Positions 1 to 9,167 of a stretch of DNA of 30,104 nucleotides are shown piece by piece. Source of the stretch: Azoarcus sp. Its GTDB lineage: Bacteria; Pseudomonadota; Gammaproteobacteria; Burkholderiales; Rhodocyclaceae. The translations under genes were made by a program, and so were the position numbers. The notes under the pieces are model-generated. The model saw nothing but the letters and a program-made list of their open reading frames with translations, was not told the origin of the DNA and ran no database searches. Location: NCBI GenBank assembly GCA_023230755.1, contig JALNWS010000027.1, positions 1 through 30,104 on the forward strand, given 5' to 3'. Position 1 is the stretch's first letter, and each line of letters begins with the position of its first letter.

Positions 1-141
1 CTGAATGACGCCCCCCTGCTGTTGCCCGGGCAGAACACCGCGGTACGAGGCGAGGTCGATCGCTGGCTGGGGGAGACACGGCTTCGAAGGTCGGTCCCGC
101 CGTCAGCACCACCTTGCGCCCGGCAAGACGCTTCGGGGTGA
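1..141 (+). pseudogene. Fragment of a LysR-type regulator, NhaR-like, truncated at both visible ends
   Basis: Frame 1 of the plus strand is open from the window edge and reads LNDAPLLLPGQNTAVRGEV followed by DRWLGE. This resembles the effector-binding domain of NhaR-like LysR regulators, where a 'P-L/F-LLPG...alR..ld.W' segment is typical; that match is from memory. The similarity stops near position 83-88. After that the frame holds unrelated residues (antisense of coaBC) and ends at TGA 139-141, so the C-terminal part of the regulator is missing. The DNA-binding half would lie outside the window. Whether the break is real or an assembly chimera cannot be told from the sequence alone. Family assignment is moderate, truncation is fairly clear. 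Confidence 0.5.
83..88. other. Breakpoint between NhaR-like and coaBC sequence at TTCGAA
   Basis: Minus-strand coaBC coding similarity ends at ...TFEA, and plus-strand LysR similarity ends at ...DRWLGETRLR. Both ends fall on the palindrome TTCGAA at 83-88. The two genes are joined tail to tail, each without its 3' end. Confidence 0.6.
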
Positions 142-682
142 AGAAGGCGATGACGGCCTCAAGGATCTCCTCCGGTTCGAGCATCCGCCCCATCCCGGTC
201 TCGCCGCACGCCTGCTCTCCAGCCGCCGGCCCGACGACCGTCACTCCGTCGTCCCCCAGCGTTGCCACATTGCGCTGTGTTGCAGGATGTTCCCACATCT
301 GTCGATTCATGGCCGGAGCCACCAGCAACGGGACGTCCCGCGCAAGGCACAGCGTGGTCAGCAAGTCGTCGGCCCGCCCTTGGGCAAGCCGCGCCAGGCA
401 GTCGGCTGTGGCAGGCGCAATCAGCACCGCGTCAGCATCACGGCTGAGATCAATGTGGGCCATGTTGTTGTCCATGCGCGCATCCCACAGATCCGTCCAC
501 ACCGGATTGCCGGACAGCGCCTGATAGGTCACCGCGGTGACGAAACGCGCGCCACCCTCGGTGAGTACAACATGAACATCGGCACCCGCCTTGATCAGAA
601 GTCGGACCAACTCCGCTGCCTTGTACGCAGCGACGCCTCCGGTGACACCGAGAACGAGTTTCCTGCCCTGCAGTTCATTCAT
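84..682 (-). pseudogene. coaBC: coaBC, 3'-truncated: CoaC domain intact, CoaB domain lost
   Basis: Bifunctional phosphopantothenoylcysteine decarboxylase / phosphopantothenate-cysteine ligase of coenzyme A synthesis. From ATG 682 the frame reads MNELQGRKLVLGVTGGVAAY, a typical flavoprotein start. It carries the CoaC active-site segment NNMAHIDLSRDAD, the PAMNRQMW substrate clamp and the flap cysteine in AGEQACGETGMGRM, so the CoaC half looks complete. The CoaB half begins normally (RLAGRKVVLTAGPTFEA). It should then continue with the conserved DPVRxITNxSSGKMG segment; instead it turns into low-quality sequence that is antisense to the NhaR-like fragment. The frame stays open to the window edge. 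About 200 residues of an expected roughly 400 are native. CoaB is normally essential, so a second intact copy or an assembly error should be suspected. It is divergent from radC with 46 bp between. Confidence 0.8.
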
Positions 683-728
683 GACATTCAGGTTAAACTA
701 TCAATACATTGGAATAAACGGTATCGCC

Positions 729-1406
729 ATGGCAATCACCGACTGGCCCGAATGCGAACGTCCTCGAGAAAAACTGCTCGGCAGCGGCGCACACGCCCTT
801 ACCGACTCGGAACTGCTCGCCCTGTTTCTGCGCGTCGGCATCCGTGGCCAAACCGCGGTCGACCTCGCGCGCACTTTGCTGTCCCGCTTTGGTTCGCTCA
901 CGCGCCTGTGCCATGCCAGCGCAGAAGAGTTCTCCGCCGTTCCCGGCATGGGGCTGGCGAAGTATGCACAACTGCAAGCGGTGATGGAACTGGCGCGACG
1001 GGCCCTGGCCGAGCAGATGCGCGAACGCAGCCTGTTCGATTCACCAACCGCGGTAAGAGACTGGCTTCAACTGCACCTCGGCCACCTCCCCCATGAAACC
1101 TTCTGCATTCTCCTACTCGATGCCCGCAACCGCCTCATCAAAGCCGTCGATCTGTTCAGGGGCACCCTGACCCAGACCAGCGTCTATCCGCGTGAAGTCG
1201 TCAAACTGGCACTCGAACACAACGCAGCGGCCGTCATCCTCGCCCACAACCACCCGTCCGGCGCAGCCGAGCCCAGTTCCGCGGACGAACTGCTCACCCG
1301 TACCCTGCGCAATGCGCTGGACCTTGTAGACATAAGGGTTCTAGATCATTTCATCGTCCCCGCCCACGGTCGACCACTGTCATTTGCCGAACGCGGATTG
1401 CTGTAA
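729..1406 (+). CDS. radC: RadC family JAB/MPN domain protein
   Basis: 225 residues from ATG 729 (MAITDWPECERPREKLL). An N-terminal helix-hairpin-helix-like region lies around residues 55-85 (F-x-AVPGMGLAKYAQL). The C-terminal MPN/JAMM domain spans about 103-225, with the metal-binding signature HNHPSG (H173, H175) and D186 in the E-P-S-x-x-D stretch. RadC was once linked to DNA repair, but its cellular function remains unsettled and no proven substrate is known. The start was chosen because the standard RadC N-terminus begins here. The same frame is open further upstream, but that stretch is unlike RadC and overlaps coaBC. In proteobacteria radC usually lies between coaBC and rpmB-rpmG, as here. 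The gene looks intact. Confidence 0.95.
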   Translation: MAITDWPECERPREKLLGSGAHALTDSELLALFLRVGIRGQTAVDLARTLLSRFGSLTRLCHASAEEFSAVPGMGLAKYAQLQAVMELARRALAEQMRERSLFDSPTAVRDWLQLHLGHLPHETFCILLLDARNRLIKAVDLFRGTLTQTSVYPREVVKLALEHNAAAVILAHNHPSGAAEPSSADELLTRTLRNALDLVDIRVLDHFIVPAHGRPLSFAERGLL

Positions 1407-1447
1407 TCACCGGCATCAACTGAATGATGCAAAACCTGATAATGCAC

Positions 1448-1477
1448 TTGCCTTACCCCCACCCCTTACGCTATCCT
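1448..1477 (+). promoter_or_regulatory. Candidate promoter of rpmB-rpmG
   Basis: TTGCCT (1448-1453) and TATCCT (1472-1477) with an 18-bp spacer, 38 bp upstream of rpmB. Each hexamer matches the sigma-70 consensus at four or more positions. Prediction only. Confidence 0.4.
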
Positions 1478-1514
1478 CCATCGTTTTCGCAATCCGAATT
1501 CCCTGGAGCATCGT

Positions 1515-1751
1515 ATGGCTCGCGTCTGCCAAGTGACCGGTAAAGCACCGATGGTGGGAAACAACGTTTCCCACGCAAACAACAAAACCAAGCGTCGTTT
1601 TCTCCCCAACCTGCAAAACCGTCGGTTCTGGAGCGAATCCGAGAACCGCTGGATCCGCCTGCGCGTATCCAATGCCGGTCTGCGGACGATCGACAAGAAG
1701 GGCATCGACATCGTCGTTGCCGAACTTCGTGCCCGCGGCGAAAAACTTTAA
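1515..1751 (+). CDS. rpmB: Large ribosomal subunit protein bL28
   Basis: 78 residues, the standard length for proteobacterial L28. It starts MARVCQVTGKAPMVGNNVSH and carries the conserved TKRRFLPNLQNRRFW core and the GIDIVVAELRARGEKL C-terminus. L28 is a structural protein of the 50S subunit. A weak Shine-Dalgarno (CTGGAG) sits about 7 bases before ATG 1515. rpmG follows after 53 bp, the conserved rpmB-rpmG operon order. Only one cysteine (C5) is present, so this is a form without the zinc-ribbon cysteine pairs seen in some L28 proteins. Assignment is secure. Confidence 0.98.
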   Translation: MARVCQVTGKAPMVGNNVSHANNKTKRRFLPNLQNRRFWSESENRWIRLRVSNAGLRTIDKKGIDIVVAELRARGEKL

Positions 1752-1804
1752 GCCCTGGCGTTAACCCTGCGGCCCAGTGCCGCACGAACTGAACGGAGAA
1801 CGCC

Positions 1805-1972
1805 ATGGCAAAAGGCATCCGCGAAAAGATCAAGCTGGAATCAACCGCCGGCACAGGTCATTTCTACACCACGTCGAAGAACAAGCGCACCACCCCGCAA
1901 AAGCTCGAATTCAACAAGTACGACCCGGTCGCGCGCAAGCACGTCCCGTACAAGGAAATCAAGCTGAAATAG
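1805..1972 (+). CDS. rpmG: Large ribosomal subunit protein bL33
   Basis: 55 residues, MAKGIREKIKLESTAGTGHF to ...KHVPYKEIKLK. It is basic and matches L33 through the FYTTSKNKRTTPQKLEFNKYDP core. There are no cysteines, so it is the zinc-independent (C-minus) type; no zinc-binding paralogue lies in the window. It is a structural protein of the 50S subunit near the E site. The ATG is preceded by GGAGAACGCC, a good Shine-Dalgarno at 7-bp spacing. It is second in the rpmB-rpmG operon and is followed by a strong intrinsic terminator. Confidence 0.97.
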   Translation: MAKGIREKIKLESTAGTGHFYTTSKNKRTTPQKLEFNKYDPVARKHVPYKEIKLK

Positions 1973-2032
1973 GGATGCAGCGGCAGGCTGCGGCCTGCTA
2001 CGCTCGGCGCCTGGCGCCGTTCGTTACATGCT

Positions 2033-2078
2033 CCGAAAAGATAAAGGCCACCTTTGCAGGTGGCCTTTATCTTTTCGG
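2033..2078. terminator. Bidirectional intrinsic terminator between rpmG and csp
   Basis: Perfect 20-bp inverted repeat: left arm 2033-2052, loop TTTGCA 2053-2058, right arm 2059-2078. The core is GGCCACC/GGTGGCC, flanked by AAAAGATAAA and TTTATCTTTT, which give a U-tract in either direction. It serves the convergent rpmG (plus) and csp (minus). A second small stem (CTGCGCC/GGCGCAG, 2079-2097) lies on the csp side. Confidence 0.85.
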
Positions 2079-2108
2079 CTGCGCCACCGGGGCGCAGCCC
2101 AAGCAAAA

Positions 2109-2312
2109 TCAGGCGCTTTGAATATTCGAAGCCTGCTTGCCCTTCGGACCCTGGGTCACATCGAACGAAACCTTCTCGCCTTCCTTCAGGGTCTTGAAAC
2201 CGCTCATGGTGATGGCGGAGAAGTGTGCGAACAGATCGTCACTACCATCATCAGGCGTAATGAAACCAAAACCTTTGGAATCGTTGAACCACTTAACAGT
2301 GCCAGTTGCCAT
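2109..2312 (-). CDS. Cold-shock domain protein (CspA/CspE type)
   Basis: 67 residues: MATGTVKWFNDSKGFGFITP, then a single cold-shock domain. RNP1 is KGFGFI (about residues 13-18) and RNP2 is LFAHF (about 27-31). It is a small single-stranded nucleic-acid-binding OB-fold protein, expected to act as an RNA chaperone. AAGGA and AAGG lie just before the ATG. A likely promoter at 2471-2499 gives a leader of about 150 nt, which fits thermoregulated cspA-type mRNAs, but cold induction cannot be concluded from the protein. It is divergent from clpS and convergent with rpmG. Confidence 0.95.
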   Translation of the reverse strand: MATGTVKWFNDSKGFGFITPDDGSDDLFAHFSAITMSGFKTLKEGEKVSFDVTQGPKGKQASNIQSA

Positions 2313-2403
2313 ATTGCCTTAATCCTTCAAAGTGACTTAGTACAGCCCGGGGCCCTCCCGGACGGTGCATCAACCCGGCATTCGAACATTTCGCCTTAGG
2401 CAG

Positions 2404-2421
2404 TTGTCGGTTACCCGACAA
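2404..2421 (-). promoter_or_regulatory. Hairpin in the long csp 5' leader
   Basis: TTGTCGG (2404-2410), loop TTAC, CCGACAA (2415-2421): a perfect 7-bp stem inside the predicted csp leader (about 2313-2464). Long structured leaders are a known feature of cold-shock mRNAs. The structure is seen, the role is inferred. Confidence 0.4.
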
Positions 2422-2470
2422 GCTGACGACCAACTCATGATCAGCAACACACGATCAACACACGTCTCGG

Positions 2471-2499
2471 TTTTTACGCACTTGTCCGCATAGCGTCAA
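2471..2499 (-). promoter_or_regulatory. Candidate csp promoter
   Basis: On the minus strand TTGACG (2499-2494), a 17-bp spacer, and TAAAAA (2476-2471). The -35 is five of six to consensus and the -10 four of six. The predicted start near 2464 gives a 5' leader of about 150 nt. This and the hairpin account for much of the 390-bp gap 2313-2702. Confidence 0.45.
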
Positions 2500-2561
2500 C
2501 GGATAATTGCAGCTACATGGCTGCTGCGACGCAGCATTTACCCACACCTTTCAAGCTTCCA

Positions 2562-2577
2562 TGGCACGCTTCTGGCT
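2562..2577 (+). promoter_or_regulatory. Possible sigma-54 (-24/-12) promoter upstream of clpS
   Basis: TGGCACG-CTTC-TGGCT at 2562-2577. The -24 element is a perfect match to the sigma-54 consensus and the GG-N10-GC spacing is exact, but the -12 element is TGGCT rather than TTGCA/T. It lies about 125 bp before clpS. It could be chance. Confidence 0.25.
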
Positions 2578-2702
2578 TGGATAACAAGGCAATTGATGCA
2601 ACGACGCGGCGCGGGGAAGACCTTGATATCCCGTTTTCCAACCCCAGATATTCTCGCAAGCGCTCGGTTGCACTCTGCATCGAGTTGATTAGAATGAGTC
2701 GC

Positions 2703-3011
2703 ATGGCCACTCAGAAACAAGACGGATTCGTACTGGAAGCAAAGCGGACGACTACTCGTCCGCCCCCGCTCTTCAAGGTGCTTCTGCTGAACGACGATTT
2801 CACACCAATGGATTTCGTAATCGAAGTTCTGCAGAGATTTTTTGCCATGGACCGCGAACGCGCCACGCGGGTCATGCTCCAAGTCCATAGAGAGGGCATG
2901 GGCGTGTGTGGTGTTTTTCCACGGGACATCGCCTCAACCAAGGTGGAACAGGTCGTTTCCCATGCTCGTCAGCACCAGCATCCGTTGGTATGCGTGATGG
3001 AGGAAAATTGA
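2703..3011 (+). CDS. clpS: ClpS, adaptor for the ClpAP protease (N-degron recognition)
   Basis: 102 residues from ATG 2703 (MATQKQDGFVLEAKRTTTRP). A flexible N-terminus leads into the ClpS core PLFKVLLLNDDFTPMDFVIEVL. The conserved NDD and the HxxG helix (VHREGMG) line the pocket that binds N-terminal leucine, phenylalanine, tyrosine or tryptophan. ClpS delivers such substrates to the ClpA N-domain. An in-frame extension to 2517 exists but is not ClpS-like, and the other in-frame ATG at 2694 is possible. The stop codon is followed immediately by the clpA ATG (TGAATG), so translation is probably coupled. Assignment is secure; the exact start is slightly uncertain. Confidence 0.95.
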   Translation: MATQKQDGFVLEAKRTTTRPPPLFKVLLLNDDFTPMDFVIEVLQRFFAMDRERATRVMLQVHREGMGVCGVFPRDIASTKVEQVVSHARQHQHPLVCVMEEN

Positions 3012-5285
<2,274 letters not shown>

Positions 5286-5311
5286 TCCCTCCGGGGTGTT
5301 GGCTAGACAAG

Positions 5312-5339
5312 GCGCGACCCATGTGGTCGCGCTTTTTTT
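5312..5339 (+). terminator. Intrinsic terminator of clpS-clpA
   Basis: GCGCGACC (5312-5319), loop CATGT, GGTCGCGC (5325-5332), then seven T (5333-5339). It lies 26 bp after the clpA stop. Confidence 0.9.
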
Positions 5340-5426
5340 GCCCCTGCCCGGCTATTCGCCAACAGGGACGCTCCGTTATGATCACGGACTGAACCCGATC
5401 CGACATCAATCACACAGGGAGCTTTC

Positions 5427-5906
5427 ATGCCTATTCAGACAGCCGATCTTTGCGACGCCCACGAAGACAAGGTCAGCGTGCTTGCGCCGATGTTCCGCAG
5501 CTTCGGCGGCCGCAGCGCCTTTGGCGGCGTCATCAGCACCCTCAAGCTGTTCGAGGACAACTCGCTTGTGCGCAAGGCACTTGAGTCCGCAGGCAACGGT
5601 CGTGTACTGGTTGTCGACGGCGGCGCCTCGATGCGATGCGCACTCGTGGGCGACCAGCTGGCAGAGCTCGGCGTCAAGAACGGCTGGGCCGGCATCATCG
5701 TCTATGGCTGCATCCGTGACTCCAAGGCCATCGGTGACATGGATCTCGGCGTGTTCGCGCTCGGCACCCACCCACGTAAAACGGTCAAGCGCAACACGGG
5801 CGAAGTTGACCTCGCAGTCACCTTTGGCGGCGTCACCTTTACGCCGGGGCATTACGCCTATGCAGACGAAGACGGCGTGATCGTCTCGGCCACCGCCTTG
5901 ATCTGA
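5427..5906 (+). CDS. rraA: RraA family protein (RNase E regulator / HMG-type aldolase fold)
   Basis: 159 residues, MPIQTADLCDAHEDKVSVLA onward. The family contains the E. coli RNase E inhibitor RraA and the class II 4-hydroxy-4-methyl-2-oxoglutarate/oxaloacetate aldolases, which share the fold. Visible family motifs are FGG-RSAFGG (about 26-34), VLVVDGGASMRCALVGDQLAE (about 60-80) and VYGCIRDS (about 92-99), where the GDxLAE and R-D residues form the metal/substrate site in aldolases. The length fits RraA. Without biochemistry the RNase role and the aldolase role cannot be separated. AGGGAG precedes the ATG at about 6-bp spacing. It is a single gene with its own terminator, between clpA and aceA. 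Confidence 0.9.
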   Translation: MPIQTADLCDAHEDKVSVLAPMFRSFGGRSAFGGVISTLKLFEDNSLVRKALESAGNGRVLVVDGGASMRCALVGDQLAELGVKNGWAGIIVYGCIRDSKAIGDMDLGVFALGTHPRKTVKRNTGEVDLAVTFGGVTFTPGHYAYADEDGVIVSATALI

Positions 5907-5931
5907 GCACTGAACCAGTTTTCCGCTGATC

Positions 5932-5975
5932 GTCGGGGATGTCCTGTGCGCCGCAACAGGACATCCCCGACTTTT
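5932..5975 (+). terminator. Intrinsic terminator after rraA
   Basis: Perfect 16-bp stem: GTCGGGGATGTCCTGT (5932-5947), an 8-nt loop, ACAGGACATCCCCGAC (5956-5971), then TTTT. It lies 25 bp past the rraA stop. Confidence 0.9.
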
Positions 5976-6058
5976 CATTTCACCAGCCTGTTTCGCGTTC
6001 CACGATACAAAATTTAACTTTCAACTTGCTGTTTATAAACATTAACATTTTTTCTTAT

Positions 6059-6072
6059 GTCTTATATAAGAC
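6059..6072. promoter_or_regulatory. Perfect 14-bp palindrome upstream of aceA (candidate operator)
   Basis: GTCTTATATAAGAC, in an AT-rich stretch (about 5990-6070). It ends three bases before the proposed aceA -35. A further CTTAT half-site at 6054-6058 directly precedes it. The position suits a regulator of aceA; I do not recognise the protein that would bind it. Confidence 0.5.
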
Positions 6073-6075
6073 CTA

Positions 6076-6104
6076 TTGCTGCTTAGCGGAATGCCACCTA
6101 TACT
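6076..6104 (+). promoter_or_regulatory. Candidate aceA promoter
   Basis: TTGCTG (6076-6081), a 17-bp spacer, TATACT (6099-6104). Each matches the sigma-70 consensus well (TTG--- and five of six). The predicted start near 6111 gives a leader of about 110 nt. With the rraA terminator and the palindrome it explains the gap 5907-6222. Confidence 0.6.
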
Positions 6105-6222
6105 GTTTTGCAACCGGCGCTGACTCCTCCCTCGAAGATGCGCTGGCAAAAATCGATCCGTTTGGCCGGACCCTGATCCCGGCAAACCGTGGTTGTCCCC
6201 CTTATCAAACAGACAAGGAAGC

Positions 6223-7527
6223 ATGATGAACCTGACCCGCGAACAGCAAATTGCCGCCCTCGAAAAAGACTGGGCCGAGAATCCCCGCTGGAAAGGCATC
6301 AAGCGCGGCTATTCCGCTGCTGATGTCGTCCGCCTGCGTGGTTCCTTCCAGGTTGAGAACACCCTGGCCCGTCGTGGCGCCGAGAAGCTGTGGAGCCTGG
6401 TAAACAACGAGCCCTACGTAAACTGTCTGGGCGCGCTGACCGGTGGTCAGGCCATGCAGCAGGTCAAGGCTGGCATCAAGGCCATCTATCTGTCCGGCTG
6501 GCAGGTTGCCGCCGATAACAACGAATACGCTGCCATGTACCCGGACCAGTCCCTGTACCCGGTTGATTCCGTGCCGAAGGTCGTGGAGCGCATCAACAAC
6601 GCCTTCACCCGCGCTGACGAAATCCAGTGGTCCAAGGGTGTAAACCCGGGCGACGCAGGTTACATCGACTACCACGCACCGATCGTGGCTGACGCCGAGG
6701 CAGGCTTCGGCGGCGTGCTCAACGCCTTCGAACTGATGAAGGCCATGATTCGCTCCGGCGCTGCCGGTGTGCACTGGGAAGATCAGCTGGCTTCGGTCAA
6801 GAAGTGCGGCCACATGGGTGGCAAGGTGCTGGTTCCGACCCAGGAAGCCGTGCAGAAACTCATCGCTGCCCGTATGGCTGCCGACGTCTATGGCGTGCCG
6901 ACGCTGGTGATCGCCCGTACCGATGCTGAAGCAGCCGACCTGCTGACGTCCGACTACGACGAAAACGACAAGCCCTTCCTTACCGGCGAGCGCACTGCCG
7001 AAGGCTTCTACAAGACCAAGAAGGGTCTGGACCAGGCAATCTCCCGCGCCATCGCCTACGCTCACTACGCAGACCTCGTGTGGTGCGAGACGGGCACGCC
7101 GGATCTGGAATTCGCCCGCAAGTTCGCCGAAGCCGTGCATAAGGTCCATCCGGGCAAAATGCTGGCCTACAACTGCTCGCCGTCCTTCAACTGGAAGAAG
7201 AACCTGGACGATGCCACCATCGCCAAGTTCCAGCGCGAACTCGGCGCCATGGGCTACAAGTACCAGTTCATCACTTTGGCTGGTATTCACAACATGTGGT
7301 ACAACATGTTCGACCTCGCGCAGGACTACGTTGCACGCGGCATGTCGGCCTACGTCGAGAAGGTTCAGGAGCCGGAATTCGCTGCCCGCGAACGTGGCTA
7401 CACCTTCGTGTCGCACCAGCAGGAAGTTGGCACCGGCTACTTCGACGAAGTGACCACCGTCATCCAGGGCGGCAAGTCCAACGTGACCGCGCTGACCGGC
7501 TCCACCGAAGAAGAGCAGTTCCACTAA
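6223..7527 (+). CDS. aceA: Isocitrate lyase
   Basis: 434 residues, as in E. coli AceA. It cleaves isocitrate to glyoxylate and succinate in the glyoxylate shunt, allowing growth on acetate or fatty acids. The catalytic signature KKCGHMGG is present with the nucleophile at C195, the same number as in E. coli. Other family blocks are YLSGWQVAADNNEYAAMYPDQ (split near residues 89-109), VADAEAGFGG (about 155-164), and NCSPSFNW and TGSTEEEQF near the C-terminus. AAGGA lies just upstream; ATG 6223 and ATG 6226 are adjacent and either may be used. The malate synthase gene is not in the window. It has its own predicted promoter and a strong terminator, so it is probably monocistronic. Confidence 0.98.
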   Translation: MMNLTREQQIAALEKDWAENPRWKGIKRGYSAADVVRLRGSFQVENTLARRGAEKLWSLVNNEPYVNCLGALTGGQAMQQVKAGIKAIYLSGWQVAADNNEYAAMYPDQSLYPVDSVPKVVERINNAFTRADEIQWSKGVNPGDAGYIDYHAPIVADAEAGFGGVLNAFELMKAMIRSGAAGVHWEDQLASVKKCGHMGGKVLVPTQEAVQKLIAARMAADVYGVPTLVIARTDAEAADLLTSDYDENDKPFLTGERTAEGFYKTKKGLDQAISRAIAYAHYADLVWCETGTPDLEFARKFAEAVHKVHPGKMLAYNCSPSFNWKKNLDDATIAKFQRELGAMGYKYQFITLAGIHNMWYNMFDLAQDYVARGMSAYVEKVQEPEFAARERGYTFVSHQQEVGTGYFDEVTTVIQGGKSNVTALTGSTEEEQFH

Positions 7528-7576
7528 GCCGAACGACTTGAGGTCCGGCTTCACCGGATCTCAATGTCTGTCGCAA

Positions 7577-7614
7577 AAAAAACCGCCTGATGCATATGCA
7601 CCAGGCGGTTTTTT
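7577..7614. terminator. Bidirectional terminator between aceA and the LTXXQ gene
   Basis: AAAAAACCGCCTG (7577-7589) and CAGGCGGTTTTTT (7602-7614) form a 13-bp stem around a 12-nt loop. The A-tract and T-tract make it active in both directions, serving aceA (plus) and the minus-strand gene that ends at 7654. Confidence 0.9.
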
Positions 7615-7653
7615 CGTTCAGCTCAGAGGACTTCTCGCAAGCCCCCACGATGA

Positions 7654-8190
7654 TCAGTTACGTCCGGCGCCCATTCCATCAGGCTTGCCCTTCCCCATCT
7701 TGTGATCCCGAGCACCGTGGCGACCGCCCATCCGGTCGAATTCGGCATCGAACACCGTTTTCTGAGCGTCCGACAACTGCGCATAAAAGACCTCCACCGC
7801 CTTACGCATCTCGGCCATTTCAGCTTGACGCAGCTTGCTCATTTCTTCCATTTTCGCCATTCGATCGAGAACGGTCGTCGGGCGTTCGGCATCGCTGCGC
7901 GCCGTCATTTGCTCCACCATGCGCTCACCACGCGCCTTCAATGCAGCCTTGAAGTCATCCCAGGCAGGTTTCTGGGCAGGCGTCAGCGCCAAGGCCAGTT
8001 CAAGCTTGGCAGCCTGAACTTCGCCACGCTGATCCATGCGTGCTTTCATCTTCTCCGGACTCATCTGCTGCGCGCCAGGCCTGCCGTCCCTCATGCCGTC
8101 GCAGTCCCCTCCGCGTGCAACAGCCGACACGCCGATCGCGGAAGTGGCAATGATTGCTGCGGCGATTGAAGTCTTGATCCAGTTTTTCAT
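7654..8190 (-). CDS. Periplasmic LTXXQ/Spy-CpxP-like protein
   Basis: 178 residues. The N-terminus MKNWIKTSIAAAIIATSAIG is a signal peptide with probable cleavage near residue 25 (VSAVA-RGG). The mature part is helical, charged and methionine-rich, with two LTXXQ-type motifs: LTPAQ (about 69-73) and LSDAQ (about 139-143). This family includes Spy, a periplasmic chaperone, and CpxP, a feedback inhibitor of CpxA. The C-terminal tail is rich in G, K, H and M, which could bind metal; that is inference. AAGGAG sits 7 bp before the ATG. It is divergent from a two-component system, which usually means the protein is a target or modulator of that system. Confidence 0.85.
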   Translation of the reverse strand: MKNWIKTSIAAAIIATSAIGVSAVARGGDCDGMRDGRPGAQQMSPEKMKARMDQRGEVQAAKLELALALTPAQKPAWDDFKAALKARGERMVEQMTARSDAERPTTVLDRMAKMEEMSKLRQAEMAEMRKAVEVFYAQLSDAQKTVFDAEFDRMGGRHGARDHKMGKGKPDGMGAGRN

Positions 8191-8325
8191 GATGATGCTC
8201 CTTGATTCTGTCCGTTGATCTCTCGCCCGTTGAATGTGAATGCTTGTCGTTGGGCGACGGGTTCATTTGATCACCGCAATGTAAGTCGCAAGTGTCCGGA
8301 TCCAGCCGAATTGCACGTTGATGTC

Positions 8326-8342
8326 TCAGACCGGGCGTCTGA
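8326..8342. promoter_or_regulatory. Dyad TCAGAC-N5-GTCTGA between the LTXXQ gene and the response regulator
   Basis: TCAGAC (8326-8331), CGGGC, GTCTGA (8337-8342). A third GTCTGA lies at 8386-8391, just before the regulator gene, and an outer repeat TCTCAG/CTGAGA spans 8324-8352. It is a candidate binding site for the adjacent OmpR-type regulator. Confidence 0.45.
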
Positions 8343-8402
8343 TACGCTGAGATACAAGAATGACGACGCTGCGGCTTAAGATTCGGTCTGAGGAGAACCT
8401 GA

Positions 8403-9167
8403 ATGTCAAACCAGCAAGACCACATCCTGATTGTTGACGACGACCGCGACATCCGCGGACTACTCGCGGACTACCTTGAGAAGCAGGGTCTGCGCTGCAC
8501 GACAGCCGCTGACGGACGCGAAATGAAGACTGCCCTCGAACGCCACCGGATCGACCTTATCGTGCTCGACGTCATGATGCCCGGCGAGGACGGACTTACC
8601 CTGTGCCGCAACCTGCGCGCTGGCAACGGACCGAATGCAGCCACGCCGATCCTGATGCTCACTGCACGCGGAGAGGATATGGACCGAATCCTCGGACTCG
8701 AGATGGGCGCAGACGACTACCTGCCCAAACCCTTCGTCCCACGTGAGCTCTATGCCCGCATCCGGGCCATTCTTCGCCGCGCGCGCGCACTGCCCCCGAA
8801 TCTCGAAGTTACGCCATCGGCCAACGCGCGCGAACTGCATTTCGCCCACTGGCGACTCGATACAGTTAACCGGCATCTTGTCGACGAGGACGGGACCGTC
8901 GTTGCATTGTCTGGCGCCGAATATCGCATGCTTGGCGTCTTTCTTGCCCACCCCCAGCGCGTGTTGTCACGCGATCAGCTAATGGAATTCACCCAGGGGC
9001 GCGAAGCCGAGGTGTTTGACCGCTCCATCGACCTCCTTATCAGCCGCTTGCGCCAGCGTCTCGGCGACAATGCCCGAGAGCCCGCCATCATCAAGACGGT
9101 GCGCAACGAGGGCTATGTGCTGGCCTGCGAGGTCACACCCGGCGGTAGCGGGAACGCGCTGCAATGA
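8403..9167 (+). CDS. OmpR/PhoB-family response regulator
   Basis: 254 residues. The receiver domain (about 6-125) has the acidic pocket D12-D13, phosphoacceptor D56 (LIVLDVMMPGEDG), T87 and K109 (YLPKP). A longer than usual linker (about 130-152) precedes a winged-helix DNA-binding domain (about 153-240) with the typical RSIDLLISRLRQRLGD recognition-helix region and a GYVL wing. It is transcribed with the histidine kinase and overlaps it by 4 bp (ATGA). The divergent LTXXQ gene is the likely first target. The pair could be CpxRA-like by context, but the signal is unknown and the sequence does not identify a named system. Confidence 0.95.
   Translation: MSNQQDHILIVDDDRDIRGLLADYLEKQGLRCTTAADGREMKTALERHRIDLIVLDVMMPGEDGLTLCRNLRAGNGPNAATPILMLTARGEDMDRILGLEMGADDYLPKPFVPRELYARIRAILRRARALPPNLEVTPSANARELHFAHWRLDTVNRHLVDEDGTVVALSGAEYRMLGVFLAHPQRVLSRDQLMEFTQGREAEVFDRSIDLLISRLRQRLGDNAREPAIIKTVRNEGYVLACEVTPGGSGNALQ

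Noticed and set aside
5..1096. 363-residue open frame on plus across the left edge and radC
   Set aside because: It is antisense to coaBC and out of frame with radC; composition (R, P, H-rich) is that of a GC-rich shadow frame.
2517..2702. In-frame extension of clpS
   Set aside because: Residues do not resemble ClpS and the region overlaps likely promoter DNA.
6205..7554. 449-residue minus-strand frame opposite aceA
   Set aside because: Exactly antisense to isocitrate lyase; no motifs, no Shine-Dalgarno.
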